Origin: a bacterium
GTDB lineage: Bacteria; Patescibacteriota; Gracilibacteria; UM-FILTER-43-11
Length of the DNA stretch: 9,283 nt
NCBI GenBank assembly: GCA_030426875.1
Contig: JAUHXI010000044.1
Coordinates: 1-9,283, forward strand
Direction of reading: 5' to 3'
Below are positions 1 to 6,348 of the stretch, in pieces. The notes beneath the pieces were generated by a model. That model worked only from the letters and a program-made list of their open reading frames with translations, was not told the DNA's origin and searched no databases. Position 1 is the first letter of the stretch, and every line of letters starts with the position of its first letter. The translations under genes and the position numbers were made by a program.

Positions 1-295
1 CACAATCTAAATCCTCCCTACATTCCTCAGGCTCAGGCATACATTGTAGCTCCACAACATTACAAAATTCTCCTTGTAAACAATCTGTATTCACTTCACA
101 TGGACCTTGATCTCGGGAATCATCCCCCGCACAACCACTCGAAAAGGATAAGCCACCGGCTAAAGCTAAAGAGCCTAAAATAGGAACTCTTCTAAAAAGT
201 TTTAAAGACAGAGAGTCTCTTGTATTGGCAACTCTAGCAACTTTCTCATCTCGATCCTGTGTTTCGGAGCCATTTGAAGGGAAGAGTCCACTCAT
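1..295 (-). CDS. Exported cysteine-rich protein, partial (C-terminus beyond window edge)
   Basis: An open frame starts at the ATG at 295 and runs off the left edge without a stop, giving 98 residues. The N-terminus has about 30 polar residues, then a twin arginine (R35-R36, FRRVPIL), a short hydrophobic Ala/Leu/Gly stretch and SSGC with Cys55, followed by acidic residues. This looks like a Tat-type or lipoprotein export signal, although the position -3 Ser is not a classic lipobox residue. After it come cysteines at 66, 72, 78, 85, 92 and 98, in the pattern C-x5-C-x5-C-x6-C that starts to repeat (CEVNTDC..GEFC). Such short disulfide-rich repeats are common in exported proteins of myxobacteria and relatives. 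The function is unknown. It has its own promoter (328-355) and lies downstream of two other exported proteins on the same strand. A different-frame 60-residue frame at 246-428 is treated as a shadow. Confidence 0.7.
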   Translation of the reverse strand, partial: MSGLFPSNGSETQDRDEKVARVANTRDSLSLKLFRRVPILGSLALAGGLSFSSGCAGDDSRDQGPCEVNTDCLQGEFCNVVELQCMPEPEECREDLDC

Positions 296-327
296 AATAG
301 TAACGGGTTAGTCCTACAAAGATAAGT

Positions 328-355
328 ATTATACACTTTTTTATAAAAAAGTCAA
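328..355 (-). promoter_or_regulatory. Sigma-70 promoter for the cysteine-rich exported protein
   Basis: On the minus strand, -35 TTGACT (355-350) and a perfect -10 TATAAT (333-328) are separated by 16 bp, with an A/T-rich spacer. Transcription would begin near 321, giving a leader of about 25 nt to the ATG at 295. This is the best consensus promoter in the window. It implies the cysteine-rich gene is transcribed separately from the paralogue pair upstream. A second, weaker extended -10 (TGCTATGAT) lies near 424-432. The rest of 296-586 is A/T-rich and shows no gene. Confidence 0.75.
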
Positions 356-501
356 TACCTAGATACTTGTATTTGGTCTCTCTTTTGTTTTTGGTTAGGG
401 CGGCTTCTTGACGAATACAATATATCATAGCACATGTTAAATAATTTTAAAAAAATTACAAAAGGCCTGAATTTTGTGCTGTGTCAACAGGGCTGAAGGT
501 C

Positions 502-525
502 AAAAAAACCCCTTAAAATTGAGGA
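502..525 (-). terminator. Weak possible terminator after the 587-1300 gene
   Basis: About 60 nt past the stop codon the minus strand shows CCTC, an A/T loop, GGGG and then seven T residues (508-502). The stem is only four pairs, one of them a G-U pair, so this is a weak call. A further inverted repeat (GCATCTA / TAGATGC, 533-539 and 560-566, 20-nt loop) lies just upstream and could add structure at the 3' end of the mRNA. Confidence 0.25.
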
Positions 526-586
526 ACTGTTGGCATCTACGTCAGAAGTTTTCATGATTTAGATGCTTAAATTTATTATTTCTAGC

Positions 587-1300
587 TTAGAAAGCACCAA
601 CTTCCTTCTGAATTTCAATGCTGCCACCTTCGCCTTCTATTGCAAACTTAATAAGGTGAAACCCTGATTCAAGGGGTTTAAAGGTGCAGCTGAAATTACC
701 AATACCCTCCATCATAAGGTCATCAATTATCATCGAGTTAACCTCTCTATAATCATCGTTTCCCGGAGTTGGAACTAGTGTAGCACTAAAAAAATTTTCC
801 CCTAGAACTGAACAACCATATACACTAATGCCATTCTCATTTGCAATACAAGGAGGCTCACCCTCATCTCCACAATCAATATCAATAAATCCAGTCGGAC
901 GACACTCCTCAACCCCTCCTCCATCCGGACAAACCATCCCCTCCGTCATCGTTCCAGACTCCGTCCCACCCATCGTTGTACCACCACTCGTCCCAGAAGT
1001 CACCGTAGACCCACCTGTCTCATCCCCCGTAGTAGTAGGAACTTCCCCAGTGCTACTACTCGTAACACCAACCGAAGTATCCGTTACACTCTCACCACTA
1101 CTTACAGTTCCCCCCGTTGAAACACCATCATCCCCACACGCCGGCCCCGCCAACAAACCACCCACCAGTGCCAGCACAAGGCTTCGTTTTGAAAGACCTT
1201 CCAGAACACCTAATTTTAACCTCCCTAAAAAATTAGGCCTTGAGGAGCTCGGATGCTCAGATGATCGGTTGGAGGTAACGTCTGGGGCAGAAATTCTCAT
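587..1300 (-). CDS. Exported protein with Thr/Ser/Gly linker and six-Cys C-terminal domain (paralogue A)
   Basis: The product has 237 residues. Residues 1-38 are a long polar N-region, followed by K38-R39, a hydrophobic core (SLVLALVGGLLAG) and PAC-GDD with Cys55. This resembles a lipoprotein signal, but Gly-Pro-Ala before the Cys is an atypical lipobox, so acylation is uncertain. Residues about 59-121 are a Thr/Ser/Gly-rich flexible linker. Residues 124-237 form a compact domain with cysteines at 124, 133, 143, 151, 163 and 205 and alternating hydrophobic stretches near the end (FSCTF...GFHLIKFAI...GGSIEI), suggesting a small beta-sandwich stabilised by disulfides. The role is unknown; a cell-surface or adhesive function is a guess. 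It is a paralogue of the gene at 1333-1971, only 32 bp upstream, and the two are probably co-transcribed. No Shine-Dalgarno motif precedes the ATG, and no in-frame Met lies between it and the export signal. Confidence 0.8.
   Translation of the reverse strand: MRISAPDVTSNRSSEHPSSSRPNFLGRLKLGVLEGLSKRSLVLALVGGLLAGPACGDDGVSTGGTVSSGESVTDTSVGVTSSSTGEVPTTTGDETGGSTVTSGTSGGTTMGGTESGTMTEGMVCPDGGGVEECRPTGFIDIDCGDEGEPPCIANENGISVYGCSVLGENFFSATLVPTPGNDDYREVNSMIIDDLMMEGIGNFSCTFKPLESGFHLIKFAIEGEGGSIEIQKEVGAF
870..1210. repeat. Duplicated coding block, copy A (partner 1590-1944)
   Basis: This block encodes the signal core and linker of paralogue A and matches 1590-1944 at the DNA level. Over the roughly 108 bp from about 896 I count about 10 substitutions (around 90% identity, by eye), with small in-frame indels in the linker. 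Outside the block, in the C-terminal domain, DNA similarity drops sharply. It is a tandem duplication in direct orientation, separated by the diverged domain of B. Confidence 0.75.
1209..1237 (-). repeat. 9-bp perfect inverted repeat inside paralogue A
   Basis: CCTAATTTT (1209-1217) and AAAATTAGG (1229-1237) are perfect inverted copies with an 11-nt loop. On the transcript the loop carries AGGGAGG, a purine tract like a ribosome-binding site, although no start codon follows at a useful distance. The repeat lies in the N-terminal extension that paralogue B lacks, so it may mark a small insertion. Confidence 0.5.
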
Positions 1301-1332
1301 GAATCAGAATGTTTAAATCTTAATTTTAAAAA

Positions 1333-1971
1333 CTACCACACATCAATCACCTCTTCAATTTCGATAGTTCCACCAGGGCCAGTTATCTCAAACCTAATTT
1401 GATGTAATCCTGTCATAATAGGAGAAAAGGTACAAGAAACACTACCTTCAACTGGATCGGAAATATCATGCACAATCTGATCATTAACCTTATTTGTATC
1501 TATTAGATTTACACTAGTAAAATTACCCCCTTCTATAAAACAAGTAAATGAGTGGCCTGCTACACATTTATTATCATCAAACCCACCATCACAATCTACG
1601 CTGATGACCCCAGTTGGACGACAATCCTCAGCCTCTCCTCCATCCGGACAAACCGGCCCCTCCGTCATCGTTCCAGATTCCGTCCCATCCATCGTTGTAC
1701 TACTACTCGTCTCAGAAGTCACCCCACCAGACCCACCTCCTGTAGTCGTCGAAGTCGTGGTCGTAACCTCTCCAGTGCTACTGGTTCCCCCCTCACTCAC
1801 ACCGACCGAAGTGCCAGTTGCACTCTCGCCACTGCTCACAGTTCCATTTGTTGAAACACTGTCATCCCCACAAGCCGGCCCCACCAACAAACCACCCACC
1901 AACGCCAGCACAAGCCGCCGCTTTGAAGGCCCTTTCGGAACACCCAAGTTTGAATACCGTCTAGATTCCAT
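1333..1971 (-). CDS. Exported protein with Thr/Ser/Gly linker and six-Cys C-terminal domain (paralogue B)
   Basis: The product has 212 residues. A short polar start is followed by a twin arginine (KRR, R18-R19), the hydrophobic core LVLALVGGLLVG and PAC-GDD with Cys34. The RR followed by hydrophobic residues resembles a Tat signal, and the Cys may be lipidated although the lipobox is atypical (G-P-A-C). Residues about 38-105 form a linker of Thr, Ser and Gly. Residues 108-212 are a domain with cysteines at 108, 117, 127, 136, 144 and 180, matching one-for-one the six cysteines of paralogue A. The end SCTF.P...GLHQIRFEI...GGTIEI aligns with FSCTFKPL..GFHLIKFAI...GGSIEI in A. The signal and linker match A closely, but the C-terminal domain shares only about a third of its residues by eye. 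Function is unknown; surface exposure is inferred from the signal and linker. Confidence 0.8.
   Translation of the reverse strand: MESRRYSNLGVPKGPSKRRLVLALVGGLLVGPACGDDSVSTNGTVSSGESATGTSVGVSEGGTSSTGEVTTTTSTTTGGGSGGVTSETSSSTTMDGTESGTMTEGPVCPDGGEAEDCRPTGVISVDCDGGFDDNKCVAGHSFTCFIEGGNFTSVNLIDTNKVNDQIVHDISDPVEGSVSCTFSPIMTGLHQIRFEITGPGGTIEIEEVIDVW
1590..1944. repeat. Duplicated coding block, copy B (partner 870-1210)
   Basis: Second copy of the signal-plus-linker block, within paralogue B. It is slightly longer than copy A because of in-frame linker indels. The pair could recombine with each other, which would delete or fuse the two genes. Confidence 0.75.
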
Positions 1972-2034
1972 GACCCAATTGTCTCAAATAAAGGTTATGT
2001 AAAATTAAAAAATAAAAAATCGACTCATCGATTC

Positions 2035-2077
2035 AAAAACCCCTGAACCACTCTGCAAGAGTGCTCCAGTTTCAGGT
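2035..2077 (-). terminator. Probable intrinsic terminator downstream of the sigma/anti-sigma operon
   Basis: Read on the minus strand, CCTGAA (2077-2072) pairs with TTCAGG (2047-2042), enclosing a second stem CACTCT / AGAGTG with a 3-nt loop (2063-2049). GG and five T residues (2039-2035) follow. A second short stem AATCGA / TCGATT (2033-2018) leads directly into another T-rich run (about 2020-2008), which may back it up. The placement after the operon ending at 2264 and before paralogue B fits a terminator. Confidence 0.45.
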
Positions 2078-2089
2078 GAAGCTTATTGT

Positions 2090-2181
2090 AAAAATCTCCC
2101 CTAACCCCTCTTTCTCAAGAGGGGGACCTAAATATAAATAGTAAAGTCTCCCTTGCGAAAGGGAGATTTAGAGGGATCTTT
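2090..2181. repeat. Two-hairpin inverted-repeat element (MITE/REP-like)
   Basis: Two perfect 8-bp hairpins lie 22 bp apart. One is CCCCTCTT-TCTC-AAGAGGGG (2105-2124); the other is TCTCCCTT-GCGA-AAGGGAGA (2147-2166), which has a GNRA-type loop. Each hairpin belongs to an arm of about 36-38 bp, and the arms are imperfect inverted copies of one another: the left begins AAAAATCTCCCCTAACCCC, and the reverse complement of the right begins AAAGATCCCTCTAAATCTCC. This layout, with C-rich then G-rich palindromes and 'ATCTCCC..TAA' edges, is typical of small non-autonomous repeats dispersed between genes in many bacteria. There is no coding capacity. A family of copies elsewhere in the genome would be expected but cannot be seen here. 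Confidence 0.6.
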
Positions 2182-2263
2182 AACAGGTTAGAAGTTTAGA
2201 AATAAAGCGTTGAGCATCGCAGTGAATCAGCCGTGTCCCAATTCAACGCCCCCCCAATCACTA

Positions 2264-3118
2264 CTACTCCACCACCCTACCCTCACCCGCCTCCAAACGC
2301 GTCAGCAACTCCCCACTCCTCGCCACATAAAAGTCACCTCGAAGCAGTTGAGTGATGTCATCCTCCAGGCTCATCGCCTCGCCATTTTCGTCAATCCAAT
2401 ACAGCAACATGCCCCCTTGAATGTAATACGTGCTTTGCAAAATCTCAGTTTCTTCAGGATCAAACACCTGATCGTCATTAAATTCCTCCGCACGCGCTTC
2501 ATCCCAATAAATAGGCCGGTTGTACGTGTGGCGCTCATGGATGATATAAATCAATTCACCCTCCTTAAAGTAGTATTTGTTGACTGTCTTGCCCGTTTCT
2601 CCCAACAACTCCTCCTTCAACTTCTGAATCTGGTCATTTTTGACATAAAAAGTCGCCGAACCACCCTCTGTAGAATCTCCAAACAGTTCAATCACCGTCT
2701 TGATACACGTGCTCAAGCCCGCATCGATCGCCTCCACGTTTTCATCAATCGCCATCACATCCGCCTCTTCCACCTCAAAAGGATTCCCGTTGATGATCAC
2801 TTGCCCAGGTTGCCAAACTGTTATCACCACCAGGAGCATGGCCATCACACCACTCGCAAACGGGTAAAAGAAACGGTTTAAAAAATTGACCAGCCCAAAG
2901 GAGTGACTCTCTTTCACCTCTTCATGCACCTCATTCAAAACCCGAGCTTGGCGAACAAGTTGCCGTCGCAAGTCTTTTAAAAAAGCAGCATTGGGTTCAA
3001 TGTCAGGCTTGGCAGCAAGCATTTTTTCGACCAAACGTGTGAGTTCCGCTTCGTGCTTCTCAAAGTCCGGGTCGATTTTGTAAAGCTCCTGTAAGATGGA
3101 GTGAGCCTTATTGGACAT
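2264..3118 (-). CDS. Single-pass membrane protein, probable anti-sigma factor of the adjacent ECF sigma
   Basis: The product has 284 residues. Residues 1-80 are charged and helical, including KPDIEPNAAFLKDLRRQLVR, a pattern I associate with the cytoplasmic part of anti-sigma-like proteins. One membrane segment is visible at about 84-102 (FFYPFASGVMAMLLVVITVW). The remaining 180 or so residues lie outside the membrane and are acidic, with beta-rich tail segments and no family I recognise. No zinc-binding HxxxCxxC motif is present, so it is not a ZAS-type anti-sigma. The gene overlaps the end of the sigma gene by 11 bp in another frame, which implies translational coupling and near-equal production. 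The inferred role is to hold the sigma factor at the membrane until an extracytoplasmic signal arrives. This rests on operon position and topology, not on a recognised anti-sigma domain. Confidence 0.7.
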   Translation of the reverse strand: MSNKAHSILQELYKIDPDFEKHEAELTRLVEKMLAAKPDIEPNAAFLKDLRRQLVRQARVLNEVHEEVKESHSFGLVNFLNRFFYPFASGVMAMLLVVITVWQPGQVIINGNPFEVEEADVMAIDENVEAIDAGLSTCIKTVIELFGDSTEGGSATFYVKNDQIQKLKEELLGETGKTVNKYYFKEGELIYIIHERHTYNRPIYWDEARAEEFNDDQVFDPEETEILQSTYYIQGGMLLYWIDENGEAMSLEDDITQLLRGDFYVARSGELLTRLEAGEGRVVE

Positions 3119-3671
3119 GGTCTTTCATGGTTAAAAGTAAGATGAGGAAGGGGGCAAATTCACCACGGAGCTCCTCGACAACGCGTTTGAAGAGCATTTT
3201 GCAGGCTGCTTCTGACTTGCCCATGATCTGAGCGATTTCTTTAAAGCTGTGACTTCCCCACACTCTAAGTAGGACAACTTCTCGCTGGGCGGGTTTGAGG
3301 ACTTTCATGTACTCTTCAATGGCTTCAATTTTCAATTGAAAGTCGGTGTCGCGCTCAATGTCGACCTTGTCGCTCACTCCCCAGGCGTCTTCTAAATTTT
3401 TAGTGGTTTTGTTGACCCGATAATGATCAATCACAGCATTCCGTGCGATTTGATAGATCCAGGTTTTGAAAGAGGCTTTTTTTTCATTAAAATTTTCGAT
3501 GGCATTGATGGCCTTCATGAATACGTGGCTGGTCAAATCCTCCGCCGTTTCGCGGTGATGGGTTTTGTAATAGATGAACCGGTAGATGGGTTTGGAGTAG
3601 TTGTCGTAGATTTCGGCAAAGGCATCGAGCTGGCCTTCTTGGCATGTTTTAATGAGCTGTGCGTCGTCCAT
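3108..3671 (-). CDS. ECF-type RNA polymerase sigma-70 family factor
   Basis: With the ATG at 3671 the product has 187 residues, normal for the ECF family. Region 2 spans about residues 15-85 (DAFAEIYDNYSKPIYRFI; AEDLTSHVFMKAI; FKTWIYQIARNAVIDHYR). Region 4 spans about residues 124-170 (LKPAQREVVLLRVWG; FKEIAQIMGKSEAACKMLFKR), with the usual helix-turn-helix. The frame also extends up to a TTG at 3734. I prefer 3671 because the protein then begins with the typical ECF start MDDAQLIKTCQEGQLDAF, and because promoter-like elements lie inside the extra region. Neither start has a clear Shine-Dalgarno motif. The sigma is followed by an overlapping membrane protein, so the pair probably forms a signal-responsive regulatory unit. 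Its target genes are unknown; autoregulation is possible. Confidence 0.92.
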   Translation of the reverse strand: MDDAQLIKTCQEGQLDAFAEIYDNYSKPIYRFIYYKTHHRETAEDLTSHVFMKAINAIENFNEKKASFKTWIYQIARNAVIDHYRVNKTTKNLEDAWGVSDKVDIERDTDFQLKIEAIEEYMKVLKPAQREVVLLRVWGSHSFKEIAQIMGKSEAACKMLFKRVVEELRGEFAPFLILLLTMKDHVQ

Positions 3672-3705
3672 GAGGGAGGCGTTTAAGTGGTGGGTGATTT
3701 TTTCT

Positions 3706-3748
3706 ATTCTAGGTCTAAAATCATATATCTCCAAATAGGAACTCTAAA
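3706..3748 (-). promoter_or_regulatory. Candidate promoter(s) for the sigma/anti-sigma operon
   Basis: Two overlapping sigma-70-like arrangements can be read on the minus strand, each with a 17-bp spacer. One is TTGGAG (3734-3729) with TAGAAT (3711-3706). The other is TTTAGA (3748-3743) with TATGAT (3725-3720). The -10 boxes each match five of six consensus bases, while the -35 boxes are weak. Either would place the RNA start inside the TTG-initiated frame, supporting the ATG at 3671. Confidence 0.35.
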
Positions 3749-3836
3749 TGACTTGACCGCCAGTTGTTTACGATGGACTTTGGAAAAGGTAACAAATTAC
3801 GATTTTGAAGAGTGGTCAGGGGTGAGTGGTCTGTGA

Positions 3837-4826
3837 TCAGAGACCTCTATACAAACGCGGGTCCATTGGGTTGAAAAACATAGGCCTTGCGCTTCCAATT
3901 TTTTCAATATGTGCTGCCCCTACTGCACTGCTAATTAGATTTTGATTTGCCAAGTCTTCACTACTTCCTTGTATGATACCACCGCGCGTTCCGCATAGAT
4001 GTAAATGATTTGGCTCCCCTTGAAAACTGTTTAAATCGTGAATACGTCCGATTTCTTCCCCAGCTTCTACATCAATTATTTCTCCTGCTTTAATTTGAGC
4101 TTCAAGTTCTTTATTTTCCTCAAGATGTTCATATAAAAATCCAAATTCTGCATGATCGATGCCAATATGAAATCCCCAACCTGGACCTGAGCTATTGACT
4201 TTAACAATCCTTCCTGGAGCGGCAGCGACAACTTTTTGACCTGCATTCATTGAAAAATCACCTCCTAGATGAAAATAATTGAGATATTTTAAGAAAAAAG
4301 GTATATGCTCATCTGTTAGCCCTCCCCAAACAGAACCAAAAGGGCTCATTAGTTCAGATGGCATCCCCTTAAATTTTCCGTAAGGAGGTGTTAGTTTGCC
4401 AATCAGTTCTGATGGAGGGGTCATGTCAAATTTAGCGACATAAAGCACAATATTAGCTGCTTTTCGAGTTTCAATGATGATTTCGTATTCTCCGGAATGG
4501 TCTATTTCTTCTAAATTAAAACCATCATCTCCTAAAGTCAGGAAGCTGATATCATCTCTTTCTGAAACATGCTCTTTCCCATTATGCCTCACAATAAGTT
4601 TTGCGCCTTCCAGAGGTTGTAATGGGTCCTTTCTTCTCGGCAGTCTTTTTTCAGTTGAACTTTGGTGGTCCATGCTTCTTTGCAAGACAAAGGTCAAGCG
4701 GTCCCTTTTGCCTGCTAAAAACCTAAATTCTCTGGAGCCATTACCTTCTATTTCTCTAAAATATGATGTATTGGGTTGAATGATGTTGCCCATGCTTAAA
4801 TTTGTAACATTGATATTGAAAGTCAC
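3837..4826 (-). CDS. M23 (LytM-type) zinc metallopeptidase with N-terminal beta domain
   Basis: The product has 329 residues. The M23 domain covers about residues 160-330: H186 and D190 (HLGGD), H234 (YEHL), and H274 and H276 (HLHL) match the zinc ligands and catalytic histidines of LytM-family peptidoglycan endopeptidases, so the active site looks intact. Residues about 20-134 are beta-rich (FRFLAGKRDRLTFVLQ ... GEYEIIIE) and resemble a bacterial pre-peptidase (PPC-like) domain; that is an inference. The start is a GTG at 4826, the only start in the window with a good ribosome-binding site (GGAG, 4 nt away), and an in-frame TGA lies 15 nt upstream. No signal peptide or membrane segment is visible, which is odd for a wall enzyme. 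It follows murJ by 56 bp on the same strand, consistent with a shared transcript. The likely job is cutting peptide cross-links in peptidoglycan, or a related glycyl bond. Confidence 0.88.
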   Translation of the reverse strand: MTFNINVTNLSMGNIIQPNTSYFREIEGNGSREFRFLAGKRDRLTFVLQRSMDHQSSTEKRLPRRKDPLQPLEGAKLIVRHNGKEHVSERDDISFLTLGDDGFNLEEIDHSGEYEIIIETRKAANIVLYVAKFDMTPPSELIGKLTPPYGKFKGMPSELMSPFGSVWGGLTDEHIPFFLKYLNYFHLGGDFSMNAGQKVVAAAPGRIVKVNSSGPGWGFHIGIDHAEFGFLYEHLEENKELEAQIKAGEIIDVEAGEEIGRIHDLNSFQGEPNHLHLCGTRGGIIQGSSEDLANQNLISSAVGAAHIEKIGSARPMFFNPMDPRLYRGL

Positions 4827-4882
4827 CCTACTCCGCTTTCATAAATCTAGTCAATAAAACCCTACCTCTTTTTTAAGAAAAT

Positions 4883-6253
4883 TTAACCCTCCTTCTCAAG
4901 CTCAAACACCCGCCGTTTTCGCGCCAAAACTCCAGGAAAAACCAATGCCAACACCGTCACATGAATCACCAAACCCCCCGCAAAAGCAACCGGAAGCGCG
5001 AACACACCAATCATCCCACTCAAATAAAACGCAGCGACAATCGTCAACAAAATTGTAAACGTGTGCATCAATGAGGGGATCATCGTGTTTTTAATAGAGT
5101 AATAGGCTCGGTGATAAATCTGCAACAAGGTTTCCAACGGAATCGAAATGCAATACACCATCAGCACCTGAGAAAGGAAAATGACATCCGAATCAGTGAA
5201 TTCTCCGCCCCCCAATAATTTTTGAATCATGAACCGGCTCACTAAGGCTAATGCAATGGCTGCCAACGTCGTATAAAAAACAGCTTTAAAACGGTTCTGT
5301 TTAAAATCTTTGATGAATTTATCAAAATTCCCCCTTGCCGCATCATGAGACAAGCTGGTGTACATCGCCAACGCAATGGCCACCCCCAGCAAACTCACCG
5401 GTAAGCTCTGAAAGTCCCGGGCAAAACCATAAATCGTGGCTGTCCCCTCAGACAAGCCTGTGGCAATTTTTACAAAACTAAAGGTCATGAAACTCCACAT
5501 GCCATACTGAAGCAGCTTCGGCAAGGTCAGCACAATCGTCTCTTTCACCTCCTTTGTAAAACGAAAATCCCACTTGAATCTAAAGCGATATTTTTTACCC
5601 CTAAGCGCTAACCAATGCACCAAAAGATGCAACAATGAGCCTGTCAAAAACCCCATTCCCAAGCCAAACACTCCGTAATGAGGTGAAAGGTAAGCTGCTC
5701 CAAAAATAATCCCTAAATTATGAAATGGGGACGCTAGGCCGTACCATAAAAATTCCTTAAAACTGATCAAGACCTGGCCATAAATCCGGCTCACTGCAAA
5801 AATAAGGGGGGATAATAGCATGAGGCGCGTCATTTGAATGTAGTCTTTTAAAGTTTCTCCCTCAAATTCCACCAAAAAATGGGCAAAATAGGGTAAGGTC
5901 AGAGCAATTAAAATACTCAAAGAAGCCACCAAAGCGATTCCGAAGCTCAGTATTTGATGGGCATAATCATGACCATCAGAAGGCTTTTTGTCATAACATT
6001 TAGTAAAAATCGGCAAAAAAGCTGCCGAAAGGAAGGTTCCAATCAAAATAGAGACCAAATTTTCTGGCAACATCACAGCTGCCGAATAAATATCAGTCAC
6101 CTCGCTAGCGCCTAGATAATAAGCAAAAACCTTAGAGCGCACCAATCCTAAAACATAACTGATGCCCGAGGTTAAGGTGATGGCCCATGACGAATAAAAA
6201 AGTAGGGTTTTTAGGTCATGTTTTTCTTTGAGATTTTGCAAGAATGCGAACAT
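4883..6253 (-). CDS. murJ: MurJ/MviN-family lipid II flippase
   Basis: The product has 456 residues with about a dozen or more hydrophobic helices, near but below the usual length of about 510. The MVF/MurJ signature at the N-terminus is clear: SYVLGLVRSKVFAYYLGASEVTD, then LPENLV and LSAAFLPIF. The family moves the lipid-linked peptidoglycan precursor across the inner membrane. By alignment with E. coli MurJ from memory, R24 corresponds to R39 and D39 to D54. E. coli R18 is replaced by Tyr33, and R52 and R53 by Val67 and Ser68, so some residues needed for lipid II transport in E. coli are absent. This could be a divergent true MurJ or a paralogue for another lipid-linked substrate. An M23 peptidase follows 56 bp downstream. 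The ATG at 6253 lacks a Shine-Dalgarno motif; a promoter lies about 67 bp upstream. Confidence 0.88.
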   Translation of the reverse strand: MFAFLQNLKEKHDLKTLLFYSSWAITLTSGISYVLGLVRSKVFAYYLGASEVTDIYSAAVMLPENLVSILIGTFLSAAFLPIFTKCYDKKPSDGHDYAHQILSFGIALVASLSILIALTLPYFAHFLVEFEGETLKDYIQMTRLMLLSPLIFAVSRIYGQVLISFKEFLWYGLASPFHNLGIIFGAAYLSPHYGVFGLGMGFLTGSLLHLLVHWLALRGKKYRFRFKWDFRFTKEVKETIVLTLPKLLQYGMWSFMTFSFVKIATGLSEGTATIYGFARDFQSLPVSLLGVAIALAMYTSLSHDAARGNFDKFIKDFKQNRFKAVFYTTLAAIALALVSRFMIQKLLGGGEFTDSDVIFLSQVLMVYCISIPLETLLQIYHRAYYSIKNTMIPSLMHTFTILLTIVAAFYLSGMIGVFALPVAFAGGLVIHVTVLALVFPGVLARKRRVFELEKEG

Positions 6254-6319
6254 AGGCTTGATTTATTTTTACAAGTATGTTATCATGATATATTTATCTT
6301 CGCTAGCTCAAAGGGTTAA

Positions 6320-6348
6320 ATTTTAGGCTCATCTAAATATTTTGTAAA
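6320..6348 (-). promoter_or_regulatory. Promoter for murJ (and probably the M23 peptidase)
   Basis: On the minus strand, -35 TTTACA (6348-6343, five of six) and -10 TAAAAT (6325-6320, five of six) are separated by exactly 17 bp. The RNA would start near 6313, leaving a leader of about 60 nt before the murJ ATG at 6253. Confidence 0.6.

Noticed and set aside
246..428. A 60-codon minus-strand frame overlapping the first exported protein
   Set aside because: It covers the strong promoter at 328-355 and overlaps the start of the cysteine-rich protein in another frame; its residue content shows no domain.
828..1316. Pro/Val/Ser-rich plus-strand frame (162 codons), with a similar one at 1604-2002
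   Set aside because: Both are the antisense reading of the Thr/Ser/Gly linkers; the repeated look comes from the duplication of the real minus-strand genes.
900..1900. CRISPR-like or tandem-repeat array
   Set aside because: The repeated words are in-frame codons of Thr/Ser/Gly linkers in two paralogues; there are no regular direct repeats with unique spacers.
2210..2881. A 223-codon plus-strand open frame opposite the anti-sigma gene
   Set aside because: It has low-complexity His/Leu/Arg-rich content, no recognisable domain, and lies wholly antisense to a better-supported gene that overlaps the sigma factor in operon fashion.
3672..3734. TTG-started N-terminal extension of the sigma factor
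   Set aside because: The extension has no family similarity, the start lacks a ribosome-binding site, and two promoter-like arrangements lie over it; the ATG at 3671 gives a standard ECF N-terminus.
4474..4779. Plus-strand frames at 4474-4779, 3423-3686 and 8453-8665, and the minus frame at 7211-7456
   Set aside because: Each is fully embedded in a well-supported gene in another frame and shows no domain of its own.
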